Assembly (NCBI GenBank): GCA_005884825.1
Contig: VAZT01000227.1
Span: 1-11,717 of the forward strand
Direction: 5' to 3'
From: Alphaproteobacteria bacterium
Lineage (GTDB): Bacteria > Pseudomonadota > Alphaproteobacteria > ATCC43930 > CGMCC-115725
DNA: 11,717 nt
In this document: positions 1 through 6,529 of the stretch, piece after piece
How positions within the stretch are numbered: the stretch's first letter is position 1
Layout of the letters: each line of letters opens with the position of its first letter
The notes under the pieces: generated by a model
Databases searched by the model: none
Told to the model about the DNA's origin: nothing
What the model saw: only the letters and a program-made list of their open reading frames with translations
Position numbers and translations under genes: made by a program

Positions 1-297
1 CGCGAGAGCCCGGTCTATTTCGCGCGGCCGGTGCTGCGCATGCTGATCAACCAGCCGCTCGTCGCGACCAACCGGCTCGGCCAGTTCGATGTGTGGTGCA
101 CAGTCAAGGGCGGCGGCCTCTCCGGCCAGGCCGGCGCGGTGCGCCACGGCATCAGCCAAGCCCTGACCCGCTACGAGCCGGGCCTGCGCCCCTTGTTGAA
201 GAGCCAGGGATTTCTGACCCGCGACAGCCGCGTCGTCGAACGCAAAAAATACGGCAAAGCCAAAGCCCGCCGCAGCTTCCAGTTCTCGAAGCGCTAA
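1..297 (+). CDS. rpsI: 30S ribosomal protein S9, 3' end (5' cut by window edge)
   Basis: This is the C-terminal 98 residues of ribosomal protein S9 of the small ribosomal subunit; the reading frame is open from base 1 and stops with TAA at 295-297. The S9 signature is clear: RPVLRMLINQPL, then the glycine-rich stretch VKGGGLSGQAGAVRHGIS, then the basic tail ending in QFSKR. In the S9 family this tail reaches into the ribosomal P site and touches the tRNA, and it is complete here. S9 is normally about 130-160 residues, so roughly the first third lies outside the window. rplM is the usual upstream partner, but it cannot be seen. No U-tailed terminator follows; the next gene starts 443 bases later. 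Confidence 0.97.
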   Translation, partial: RESPVYFARPVLRMLINQPLVATNRLGQFDVWCTVKGGGLSGQAGAVRHGISQALTRYEPGLRPLLKSQGFLTRDSRVVERKKYGKAKARRSFQFSKR

Positions 298-740
298 ATA
301 AAAGGTTGCACCACAGAGACACGGAGAGGCGTCCGATTCGAACCGGCGCCGAGTGCGTGGCGGGGTATGTCGAGCGGGCCCGCAAATTCACGCCGCGGGG
401 GCCCATTATCTCAAAAGCACCGCGGCCATCTGATGTTCGTCAAGCCGGAGGAGCGCCCGTCCATGGCTGGTTGGGGCCGCATCCGCTGCGCCCTTTGCGT
501 AAGGCCAGCCGAATTGGTTCCCATCAAACCCCCCTTGGCCCCTCTCCGCCCACTTGCGGGGGAGAGGGGGAACCCGGGCGCGGCGTGAGCCTTCAGCCCA
601 CGGACTTGATCCGTGGGGGCCGGGAGGGTGAGGTGGGTAGTCGCACAGTTGCGGAGCGGAGGCCTTCCCCACCTCACCGCGATCCTCTCCGCCCCCAGGG
701 CCGGAGAGGGAAAGCACTGGGAGAAACTCCGGCGCCGCCG
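298..740. other. Noncoding gap with palindromic repeats between rpsI and chaC
   Basis: I see no convincing gene here: the open frames across it have no recognisable protein and no good start. The first part (about 305-326) contains ACCACAGAGACACGGAGA, which I recall as a recurring intergenic sequence in many bacterial genomes. A GGGCCC...GGGCCC pairing (376-381 with 399-404) can form a stem but has no T-run after it. From about 530 onward the gap is filled by the palindromic repeat cluster listed separately. No good ribosome-binding site or promoter for chaC stands out; GGGAG at 719-723 is 17 bases from the ATG, too far to be a normal one. Confidence 0.7.
539..709. repeat. Compound palindromic intergenic repeat (REP-like cluster)
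   Basis: Four nested or adjacent inverted repeats can be read directly. (1) CCCCTCTCC at 539-547 pairs with GGAGAGGGG at 561-569. (2) CCCACGGA at 597-604 pairs with TCCGTGGG at 610-617 around the loop CTTGA. (3) GGTGAGGTGGG at 627-637 pairs perfectly over 11 bp with CCCACCTCACC at 668-678. (4) CCTCTCC at 684-690 pairs with GGAGAGG at 703-709. From memory, this mixture of CCTCTCC-type and CACGGACTTGATCCGTG-type hairpins is a widespread dispersed repeat in alphaproteobacterial intergenic DNA. It is probably a non-autonomous repeated element with no gene of its own. Whether it has many copies in this genome cannot be told from the window. Confidence 0.8.
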
Positions 741-1301
741 ATGCCGGCGGAGATTGCGGCATTGCGCGACGGAGCGGAGCCGGTCTGGGTTTTTGCCTAC
801 GGCTCCTTATTGTGGGACGGCGAAATGCGCGGCGCGGATGCCGAGGCGGCTCTGCTGCGCGGCTACCACCGCAGCTTTTGCCTTTATTCCTACGATTACC
901 GCGGGACGCCGGCCAATCCCGGGCTGACGCTCGGGCTCGACCGGGGTGGATCTTGCCGAGGCGCGGTGTTGCGGCTGGCCGGGGGTGCGCTCGAGCGCGT
1001 CTGGGAGCGCGAGATGAGCGGCCGCCCGGTCTATGCGGCGCGCCTGCTGCCGGTGCGAACCGCAACGAGCGTGCGCCGCGCGCTGGCGTTCACCGCGCTG
1101 CGCAATTGCCCGGATTATGCCGGGAGGCTGCCGCTCGACGAGGCCGCCCGCAGAATCCTCGCCGGGGCCGGCCGCCGCGGGACGTGCCGCGATTACTTCG
1201 AGAACACGCTAGGGCACCTCCAGCAGCTCGGCCTCGCCGACCGCCCGCTACGCCGGCTCGCCGAGCAGGTCCGGGCCTTGGCCGAAAGTGGCGGAATTTG
1301 A
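741..1301 (+). CDS. chaC: ChaC-family gamma-glutamylcyclotransferase (glutathione-specific)
   Basis: The protein (186 residues) belongs to the ChaC branch of the gamma-glutamylcyclotransferase fold, which cleaves glutathione in the cytoplasm to 5-oxoproline and Cys-Gly. The substrate-binding loop VFAYGSLLW lies at residues 17-25. The family stretch YRGTPANPGLTLGLD is at 53-67, WEREM at 88-92 contains the likely catalytic glutamate (Glu91), and DYFENTLGHLQQLGL at 151-165 is the typical C-terminal block. The length suits bacterial ChaC. The frame is open far upstream, but homology begins only around residue 13 of this start, so ATG 741 is preferred; no strong ribosome-binding site is visible. 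Its last 14 bases overlap the next gene, which suggests translational coupling. Function rests on motif recognition. Confidence 0.9.
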   Translation: MPAEIAALRDGAEPVWVFAYGSLLWDGEMRGADAEAALLRGYHRSFCLYSYDYRGTPANPGLTLGLDRGGSCRGAVLRLAGGALERVWEREMSGRPVYAARLLPVRTATSVRRALAFTALRNCPDYAGRLPLDEAARRILAGAGRRGTCRDYFENTLGHLQQLGLADRPLRRLAEQVRALAESGGI

Positions 1302-1986
1302 TGAGCTCATAGCGGCGCGCAAGTGCTGCCGCATCTGTGTCGAACGCAGCCCCGGCAAAATCAGGAGCTGCGCCGAATTCGACTTCGACCCCGACGTCGT
1401 TAGCCATTGGGAGCAATGGCTCGGCCATCGCAATCCGAAGCTCCTGGCGGTCGGTCAGGATTTCGGCAATATCGGCTATTTCGTCCGGTGCCGCGGGCGC
1501 GACGAGCCGGACAACAAGACCAACGTAAATCTCTACAGGCTTTTGAGAGCGGCCCGGCTTGCGGTTGGGCACCCGTCGCGGCGCGATAACTCCACCCCAG
1601 TTTTTCTGACCAACTCCATTCTGTGCGTCAAGGAGGGGGCGATGAATTCGCCGATCCGGTCGAGCTGGGTGGATGCCTGCTCTGAGCGGCATCTGCTGCC
1701 GCTCGTTTCGTTTCTCAGGCCGCCCGTCGTCGTGGGCATGGGCAACGCTGGATGGCGCGCCGTTCGGCACGTCTTCGCGCTGCACGACGCGCCGCGACAG
1801 ATTTCGCGCGCAGCCGGCTCCGATTGGCTCGCTAGGGATGGTACCCGGGTGTTTGCCGTCGGCCATTGCGGGCCGCTCGGGGTCATCAACCGGCCGTGGC
1901 CGCAGCAGCTCGACGACTGGCGGCGGATCGGCGCGGCCGTTTCCGTTTGCCACCCCGCCGGTGCGCCGCTACGCTCGGGTGAATGA
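1288..1986 (+). CDS. Uracil-DNA glycosylase superfamily protein with probable [4Fe-4S] site
   Basis: This 232-residue protein starts at GTG inside the end of chaC; there is no other in-frame ATG before Met119. KLLAVGQDFGNIGYF (residues 51-65) matches the position of glycosylase motif A, which holds the water-activating loop. VFLTNSILC (105-113) resembles the next conserved strand of the superfamily. LRPPVVVGMGNAGWRAV (143-159) is the strand that in family-4-like enzymes reads as a valG..A pattern. HCGPLG (193-198) stands where HPSPL usually forms motif B. Cys14-X2-Cys17, Cys113 and Cys131 (17 residues apart) fit the C-X2-C...C-X(14-17)-C cluster spacing of family 4/5 enzymes. The likely role is removal of uracil or another damaged base from DNA, but the motifs are divergent and the substrate is unknown. 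Confidence 0.72.
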   Translation: MAEFDELIAARKCCRICVERSPGKIRSCAEFDFDPDVVSHWEQWLGHRNPKLLAVGQDFGNIGYFVRCRGRDEPDNKTNVNLYRLLRAARLAVGHPSRRDNSTPVFLTNSILCVKEGAMNSPIRSSWVDACSERHLLPLVSFLRPPVVVGMGNAGWRAVRHVFALHDAPRQISRAAGSDWLARDGTRVFAVGHCGPLGVINRPWPQQLDDWRRIGAAVSVCHPAGAPLRSGE

Positions 1987-2879
1987 CTTTGCGGAGAACC
2001 GGCGACATGCGCACGAGCTTTACGGTCAACGACATGGCGATCCACCGGATCGTCGAGCAGGAGGCGGGGTTCACGCCGATCCTTGAGTTCCTGCCGAGCC
2101 TGAGCAAGGAATTGTTGGACGAGAACCGGTCGTGGATGGAACCGGCGGCGCTCGACCCGGCCGGCATGGCCGTGCTGTGCTTCCAATCTTACGTCGTCAA
2201 GACGCCGCACCACACGATTCTGGTGGATGCCTGCATCGGCAACGACAAGTCTTTTCCGCATCGCCCGACCTGGCACCGCAAGAGCGACAGCAACTGGATG
2301 CAAGCGCTGAAGGCTGCCGGTCTCACCGTCGACGATATCGATATCGTCATGTGCACGCATCTGCACGGCGACCATGTCGGATGGAATACGCGTCTGGAGA
2401 ACGGCCGCTGGGTCCCGACTTTTCCCAATGCCAAATATCTCTTCTCCAAAAAAGAATTCGACTATTGGGAGGGCATCGATCGCGAGACCCCACTCGACCC
2501 GATGCGGGACAGCGTTCTGCCGATCATCGACGCCAAAAAGGCCGAGCTCGTCACCAGCGACCATGCCGTCGATGACCATATCAGGCTCACTCCGACCCCC
2601 GGTCACACACCCGACCACTTCGCGGTCTGCGCCGGGCGCCGCGGCGACCAGGCGGTGTTCACCGGCGATCTGATCCACTCGCCGATCCAGGCGCGCTATC
2701 CGGATCTCGTGATGCGGGTCGATTACGACCAGAAGCAGGCCTCAACTACCCGCCGCGCCTTTCTCGAACGTTACTGCGACACCGCCACCCTGTGCTGCAC
2801 GATGCATTTCCCATCGCCCTCGGTCGGGCACATCAAGCGCTGGGGCGACGGCTTCCGCTGCGAGCCGGTTTCCGAATAG
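1983..2879 (+). CDS. Metallo-beta-lactamase-fold hydrolase
   Basis: The 298-residue protein is a metallo-beta-lactamase-fold metallohydrolase, a cytoplasmic enzyme with no visible signal peptide. Metal-binding motifs are all present: HLHGDH at 126-131 (His126, His128, Asp130, His131), His208 in TPGHTPDH, Asp229 in FTGDLIH, and a late histidine at 275 or 283 in MHFPSPSVGHI. The layout, with a long N-terminal segment before VDACIGND, resembles the lactonase and organophosphate-hydrolase-like branch, but the substrate cannot be named. ATG 1983 overlaps the previous stop as ATGA. A second in-frame ATG at 2007 has GGAG 10 bases upstream (1993-1996) and may be the true start. It is the last gene of the three-gene overlap group and is followed by a cruciform repeat. 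Confidence 0.9.
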   Translation: MTLRRTGDMRTSFTVNDMAIHRIVEQEAGFTPILEFLPSLSKELLDENRSWMEPAALDPAGMAVLCFQSYVVKTPHHTILVDACIGNDKSFPHRPTWHRKSDSNWMQALKAAGLTVDDIDIVMCTHLHGDHVGWNTRLENGRWVPTFPNAKYLFSKKEFDYWEGIDRETPLDPMRDSVLPIIDAKKAELVTSDHAVDDHIRLTPTPGHTPDHFAVCAGRRGDQAVFTGDLIHSPIQARYPDLVMRVDYDQKQASTTRRAFLERYCDTATLCCTMHFPSPSVGHIKRWGDGFRCEPVSE

Positions 2880-2889
2880 GCCAAGTAGC

Positions 2890-2969
2890 GTAGGGCGGAT
2901 AAGCGCAGCGCCATCCGCCGTTTCTCTCGCTTGGTTTGCGGCGGATTATGCTCCCGCTATCCGCCCTAC
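2890..2969. repeat. Cruciform palindrome with perfect 12-bp arms
   Basis: GTAGGGCGGATA at 2890-2901 is exactly inverted as TATCCGCCCTAC at 2958-2969. Inside, ATCCGCCG (2913-2920) pairs with CGGCGGAT (2939-2946). Each half can also fold on itself: GGCGGAT 2894-2900 with ATCCGCC 2913-2919, and GGCGGAT 2940-2946 with ATCCGCC 2959-2965. This is a double-hairpin REP-like element; the GTAGGGCGGAT...AGCGCAGCG pattern is, from memory, common between genes of many Proteobacteria. It starts 10 bases after the hydrolase stop and could act in transcript-end protection, but it lacks the T-run of an intrinsic terminator. Confidence 0.85.
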
Positions 2970-2989
2970 AGCTGCTGCGCGGGGTCCGC

Positions 2990-3163
2990 TCACTTCTTTT
3001 TGAAAGTCTTCCGGAGTGTCGAACGGACTTTCTGCAAATCGTGCCGCCGCGGAACCGCGAAGCCAAGTTTGCGGAGTTCTTTGGCCATCGTCCAACTTTT
3101 CCATTCGGGATTTGACCGGACCATTCCAACCAACGCGTCAAATGTTGCTTCGTGGATCACCAC
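2990..3163 (-). CDS. Small hypothetical protein (possible gene)
   Basis: I do not recognise this protein. It reads as 57 residues from a GTG start at 3163 to TGA at 2990, and AAGGGA lies about 7 bases upstream of that GTG on the minus strand. The predicted product is basic at the C-terminus (RSTLRKTFKKK) and carries a helical-looking stretch with the segments NPEWKSWTMAKEL and RKLGFAVPRRHDLQKV. There is no signal peptide or membrane segment. The frame continues upstream into the tRNA-His fragment, so a longer 88-residue version from 3256 would be translated tRNA sequence and is unlikely. It is less GC-rich than its neighbours and sits beside the tRNA fragment, so it may be a remnant of acquired DNA. 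It could equally be a degraded gene end. Confidence 0.35.
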   Translation of the reverse strand: MVIHEATFDALVGMVRSNPEWKSWTMAKELRKLGFAVPRRHDLQKVRSTLRKTFKKK

Positions 3164-3213
3164 TATGGATTCCCTTTCCGAATACGGCCTCGCCTTTAAT
3201 GCAAGCGAAAAAG

Positions 3214-3262
3214 TGGGGCGAGTGATCGGATTTGAACCGACGACATCCAGATCCACAATCTG
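3214..3262 (-). pseudogene. 3' half of tRNA-His (anticodon GTG), possible attachment-site relic
   Basis: Read on the minus strand, this begins in the anticodon arm: CAGA, the loop TTGTGGA with anticodon GTG, then TCTG. A proper T arm follows: stem GTCGG, loop TTCAAAT, stem CCGAT. After that come the 3' acceptor strand CACTCGC, the discriminator C73 and an encoded CCA. C73 together with the GTG anticodon is the hallmark of tRNA-His, which pairs C73 with an extra G-1. No acceptor 5' strand or D arm lies upstream on the minus strand; the similarity ends in the anticodon stem. A tRNA cut at the anticodon arm with its 3' end intact is the typical product of tyrosine-integrase integration into a tRNA gene. 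The intact tRNA-His must be elsewhere. Confidence 0.8.
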
Positions 3263-3327
3263 TTTCTAAAGAACTTCCTGCTGTTGCACGGCATCGCACA
3301 AAACCGCCATTATGACCTCGGAATCGC

Positions 3328-3357
3328 TTGACTTATTGGCGAATAAAATGATATGAA
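3328..3357 (+). promoter_or_regulatory. Candidate sigma-70-type promoter before nnr
   Basis: TTGACT at 3328-3333 (5 of 6 to the -35 consensus) is followed after 18 bases by TATGAA at 3352-3357 (4 of 6 to the -10). It lies in an AT-richer stretch just before the homologous part of nnr. If real, transcription would start near 3364, leaving a short leader before ATG 3402. The match is modest and the same bases may instead be a decayed coding sequence. Confidence 0.3.
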
Positions 3358-3401
3358 ATGCCCTGCAAACGATCGCGGGTGGCGTCTCCGGCATCGAGCT
3401 G

Positions 3402-4802
3402 ATGGAGACTGCCGGCCGCAAGGTCGCCGACGCGGTTTCGCGGCGATGGCCGCCGCAGCCGATCGTGGTGCTCTGCGGCCCGGGAAACAACGGCGGCGAC
3501 GGTTTCGTCGCGGCGCGCGTTCTGGCGGAGCGCGGCTGGCCGGTGCGCCTCGCGCTGCTCGGCTCCGTCTCGGGGCTGCGCGGTGACGCGGCGCAGGCTG
3601 CGGCGCGCTGGCCGGGCAGTGTCGAGGCGCTGGCGCCGGCGGCGCTCGACGGCGCCGGGCTCGTCGTCGACGGCATTTTTGGCGCGGGTCTCGCGCGGCC
3701 GGTCGACGGCATCGCAGGCGCCGTCATCGAGGCGATCGGCGAACGGCGCCTGCCGGTTGTCGCGATCGACGTGCCGAGCGGCATCGACGGGGCGAGCGGC
3801 GAGGTGCGGGGGATCGCGCCGCTCGCCGCCGTCACAGTGACCTTTTTCCGCAAAAAGCCCGGGCATTTGCTGTTGCCAGGGCGCGGCTATTGCGGCGAGA
3901 CGGTGCTCGAGCAGATCGGCATTCCCGATTCCGTGCTCGACCGGATCGCGCCGGATGCGGTTGAGAATGCCCCGGACTGGTGGCTCGGCGCGTTTCCCCA
4001 GCCGAGCCTCGAAACCCACAAATACCACCGCGGACACGCGCTCGTTGCCGGCGGCGAGGTGATGACCGGCGCGGCGCGGCTGGCGGCGCGCGCCGCCGCC
4101 CGGCTCGGCGCCGGGCTGGTCACCGTCGCCGCCCCGGAAGCCGCTTTCCCGATCTATGCCGCGGCACTGACCGGCGTCATCGTCCATCCAATCGCGGATA
4201 TCGAGGGGTTCCAGGGGTTTCTTGCAGACAAGCGGCGCAACGCCGCGCTGATCGGCCCGGGTGCCGGTGTTGGCGATGAAACTCGCGCGAGGACATTGGC
4301 GATTCTAGGCGCCGGCAAGCGCGCGGTGCTCGACGCCGACGCCTTGACCTCGTTTGCCGAGGATCCCGGCACCTTGTTCTCGGCCATCCGCTCACCCTGC
4401 GTGATGACCCCTCATGCCGGCGAGTTTTCCCGGTTGTTCGACGCGGCCGGAGACAAGCCCGAGCGGGCGCGCCGTGCGGCGCGGCAGAGCGGCGCTGTGG
4501 TGCTGCTCAAGGGCGCCGACACCGTGATCGCCGCGCCCGACGGACGGGTTGCGGTCAACGCGAACGCGCCGCCGCAGCTGGCGACGGCGGGCAGCGGCGA
4601 TGTGCTCGCCGGTATCGTGCTCGGGCTGCTCGCCCAGGACATGGACCCGTTCGCGGCGGCCGCCGCTGCGGCCTGGATTCACGGTGCGGCCGCCTCCCGC
4701 TTCGGCCTGGGCCTCGTTGCCGAGGATCTGATCGACGCGGTTGTTCCGGTATTGCAAGATTTGCTCGCTCACACCACCGACGCGATTGTCGGAACACCTT
4801 AG
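3402..4802 (+). CDS. nnr: Bifunctional NAD(P)H-hydrate epimerase / ADP-dependent dehydratase, 5' end disrupted
   Basis: Nnr repairs hydrated NADH and NADPH: the N-terminal YjeF_N domain epimerises the hydrate and the C-terminal ribokinase-like domain dehydrates it using ADP. From ATG 3402 (466 residues) I see GPGNNGGDG at 26-34, DGIFGAGL at 90-97 and AIDVPSGIDG at 121-130 of the epimerase. The dehydratase has KYHRGHALVAGG at 207-218, GPGAG at 285-289, TPHAGEFSRL at 336-345, LKGADTVIAAPDG at 369-381 and TAGSGDVLAG at 395-404. Both active regions look complete. The start is abnormal: the conserved TIAGGVSGIEL is encoded directly upstream of ATG 3402, yet the frame closes at TGA 3354-3356 with no ATG, GTG or TTG between. 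The first epimerase helix is therefore missing or untranslated. The dehydratase half should be unaffected if the protein is made. Confidence 0.88.
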   Translation: METAGRKVADAVSRRWPPQPIVVLCGPGNNGGDGFVAARVLAERGWPVRLALLGSVSGLRGDAAQAAARWPGSVEALAPAALDGAGLVVDGIFGAGLARPVDGIAGAVIEAIGERRLPVVAIDVPSGIDGASGEVRGIAPLAAVTVTFFRKKPGHLLLPGRGYCGETVLEQIGIPDSVLDRIAPDAVENAPDWWLGAFPQPSLETHKYHRGHALVAGGEVMTGAARLAARAAARLGAGLVTVAAPEAAFPIYAAALTGVIVHPIADIEGFQGFLADKRRNAALIGPGAGVGDETRARTLAILGAGKRAVLDADALTSFAEDPGTLFSAIRSPCVMTPHAGEFSRLFDAAGDKPERARRAARQSGAVVLLKGADTVIAAPDGRVAVNANAPPQLATAGSGDVLAGIVLGLLAQDMDPFAAAAAAAWIHGAAASRFGLGLVAEDLIDAVVPVLQDLLAHTTDAIVGTP

Positions 4803-4879
4803 TTAATCTGGCGTTTTTGGATTGACGCGGCGCAGCCCTTTGCGTCTCGTTCGGTGCCCGTCACTGCAGTAGAGCTGCG

Positions 4880-6316
4880 ATGCCCGCCGACCCCGCTTCC
4901 GCCGGCTTTTTCGAGGGCGTGTTCGACCGGACGCTGACCAATTTGCGCAGCGCATGGCGCGACATCGCCGAATCCGCGCGCGGGGTTCTGAGCGGGACGC
5001 CCCGTCCCGATCTCCCCGGCGAGGATGCGAGCCGGCTTCATCAGCAGATGCTGAGCTCGTTGGATGGGCGCGCCGGCGGCGTCACGGCGCGCGCTCGCGC
5101 CGCCGATCTCGGCCGCACCTATCTGTCGCTCGATCCGGCCGGCCGCGAGCGCTTCCTGCAGCTGCTGGCGCGTGAGTTCGATGTCGACCACGACGAGGTC
5201 CGGCGGCGATGCCAGACGCTGATCGAGGCCGCCGAACCAGCACAGCGCACTGCCGAGGAGCGCGCGTTGCGCGACGCCTTGGAGCCGCCGCGCATCACTC
5301 TGTTGCGGCAGTTCAACGCGCTTCCCGAAGGGGTCAAATTCCTCGTCGATCGCCGCGCCGAGCTGATCGACCTCGGGCGGCGCGACCCGCTGCTGAGCGG
5401 GCTCGAGGAGGATCTGAAGCGGCTGCTCGCCAACTGGTTCGACATCGGCTTTCTCGAGCTGAAGCGCATCACCTGGGAATCGCCGGCCGCATTGCTCGAG
5501 AAGCTGATGGTCTACGAGGCGGTGCACGAGATTCGCGGCTGGACCGATCTGAAGAACCGGCTCGAGGCCGACCGCCGCTGCTTTGCCTTTTTTCATCCGC
5601 GCATGCCGGACGAGCCGCTGATCTTTGTAGAGGTGGCGCTCGTTTCGGGCATGGCCGGCAATGTTCATGCGCTGCTCGACGAGGCGGCCCCGATCGGCGA
5701 TCCTCAGGCCGCCGATGCGGCGATCTTCTATTCGATCTCCAATTGTCAGCGCGGGCTGGCGGGCATCAGTTTTGGCGATTTCCTGATCAAGCGGGTCGCC
5801 GATGCCCTGGCGATCGAGCTGCCGCGCCTCAAGATCTTCGCAACCTTGTCGCCGGTCCCGGGTTTTCGCGCCTGGCTCGAGCGCCAGGACCGGTCGGCCC
5901 CTGGCGATCTACTGCTGCCGGCCGAACGCACGGCGATCGAGGCGCTGGGCGAGGAGGTACCGGGAGGCGACCTCCTGTCGGTGCTCGATCAGGAGGGCTG
6001 GCACAACGACCAGCGGATCGCAGGGGCGTTGCGCGAACCGCTGCTGCGTCTGTGCGCGCGTTATCTTGTCGGAGAACGGGCTCCCTCCGGGCGGGCGCTC
6101 GACCCGGTGGCGCATTTTCACCTCAGCAACGGAGCGCGCGTCGAGCGGCTCAACTGGCTCGCAGACGTCTCCGTAAAGGGCCTGCAGCAATCCGCCGGCA
6201 TCATGGTCAATTATCTGTACCGTCTCGGCGAGATCGAGGCTAACCACGAGGCATACCGCGGCGAAGGACGGGTCGCTGCCTCCTCTGCGCTGCGCAATCT
6301 CGCGCGCAGCGGCTGA
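4880..6316 (+). CDS. matA: Malonyl-CoA decarboxylase
   Basis: The 478-residue protein decarboxylates malonyl-CoA to acetyl-CoA, used in malonate breakdown or to limit malonyl-CoA. The N-terminal half is the helical domain (about 1-200). The catalytic acyltransferase-like half carries FFHPRMPDEPL at 237-247, FYSISNCQRGLAGISFG at 283-299 with the family serine at 285, and LSPVPGF at 323-329. HFHLSNGA at 412-419 holds the conserved histidine (414), and NYLY at 444-447 includes the conserved tyrosine. These match the Ser/His/Tyr set known from characterised decarboxylases, and the length is normal. ATG 4880 lies 77 bases after nnr with only a weak AGAG upstream, so the two may share a transcript. 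No malonyl-CoA synthetase or malonate transporter is next to it, so its pathway here is open. Confidence 0.93.
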   Translation: MPADPASAGFFEGVFDRTLTNLRSAWRDIAESARGVLSGTPRPDLPGEDASRLHQQMLSSLDGRAGGVTARARAADLGRTYLSLDPAGRERFLQLLAREFDVDHDEVRRRCQTLIEAAEPAQRTAEERALRDALEPPRITLLRQFNALPEGVKFLVDRRAELIDLGRRDPLLSGLEEDLKRLLANWFDIGFLELKRITWESPAALLEKLMVYEAVHEIRGWTDLKNRLEADRRCFAFFHPRMPDEPLIFVEVALVSGMAGNVHALLDEAAPIGDPQAADAAIFYSISNCQRGLAGISFGDFLIKRVADALAIELPRLKIFATLSPVPGFRAWLERQDRSAPGDLLLPAERTAIEALGEEVPGGDLLSVLDQEGWHNDQRIAGALREPLLRLCARYLVGERAPSGRALDPVAHFHLSNGARVERLNWLADVSVKGLQQSAGIMVNYLYRLGEIEANHEAYRGEGRVAASSALRNLARSG

Positions 6317-6404
6317 TGCTGCCGTGCGCTGCTATGTCGGCTGCCGTGTTTGTGCTAAGAGCTGGTCGCGGACGGGTCGGAAAGCCGCTCCGGCGGCGGT
6401 AGCG

Positions 6405-6489
6405 GCGGGCGTGGCGGAATTGGCAGACGCACTGGATTTAGGTTCCAGCGATGGAAATCGTGGGGGTTCAAATCCCCCCGCCCGCACCA
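6405..6489 (+). tRNA. tRNA-Leu (anticodon UAG)
   Basis: An 85-base class II tRNA with encoded CCA. The acceptor GCGGGCG (6405-6411) pairs with CGCCCGC (6479-6485), discriminator A is at 6486 and CCA at 6487-6489. The anticodon arm is CTGGA, loop TTTAGGT, TCCAG, giving TAG (UAG), which reads CUN leucine codons. The T arm is GGGGG TTCAAAT CCCCC. The long variable arm fits leucine. It sits between the decarboxylase gene and trigger factor, as in many Alphaproteobacteria. No clear promoter could be picked out in the 88 bases before it. Confidence 0.97.
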
Positions 6490-6529
6490 CCATCTTTTGG
6501 ATTGATTGGGGAAGCACAGGCCCGCGTTC

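Larger units (their letters stand above)
2880..3356. other. Patchwork gap of lower GC between the hydrolase gene and nnr
   Basis: This stretch separates two normal housekeeping genes. It contains, in order, a cruciform repeat, a small minus-strand reading frame, a tRNA-His 3' fragment on the minus strand, and an AT-richer stretch leading into the disrupted 5' end of nnr. From about 2990 onward its base composition is clearly poorer in GC than the flanking genes, which suggests acquired DNA. No integrase or transposase is present, so if it came from a mobile element only an end remains. Confidence 0.6.

Noticed and set aside
330..350. A TTCGAAT motif on the minus strand resembling a tRNA T loop
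   Set aside because: The flanking stems have two mismatches in five pairs and no acceptor or anticodon arm is present.
376..404. Hairpin after rpsI as its transcription terminator
   Set aside because: The stem has a two-base bulge and no T-run follows.
93..740. Long open frame extending chaC upstream through the repeat region
   Set aside because: The upstream translation has no family similarity, crosses palindromic repeats and overlaps the end of rpsI; ATG 741 gives the normal ChaC N-terminus.
3016..3269. Plus-strand frames across the tRNA-His fragment
   Set aside because: They translate the tRNA and repeat sequence, show no recognisable protein and have no ribosome-binding site.
4822..4850. 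TTGACG in the nnr-matA gap as a promoter
   Set aside because: The expected -10 position is GC-rich and shows no match.
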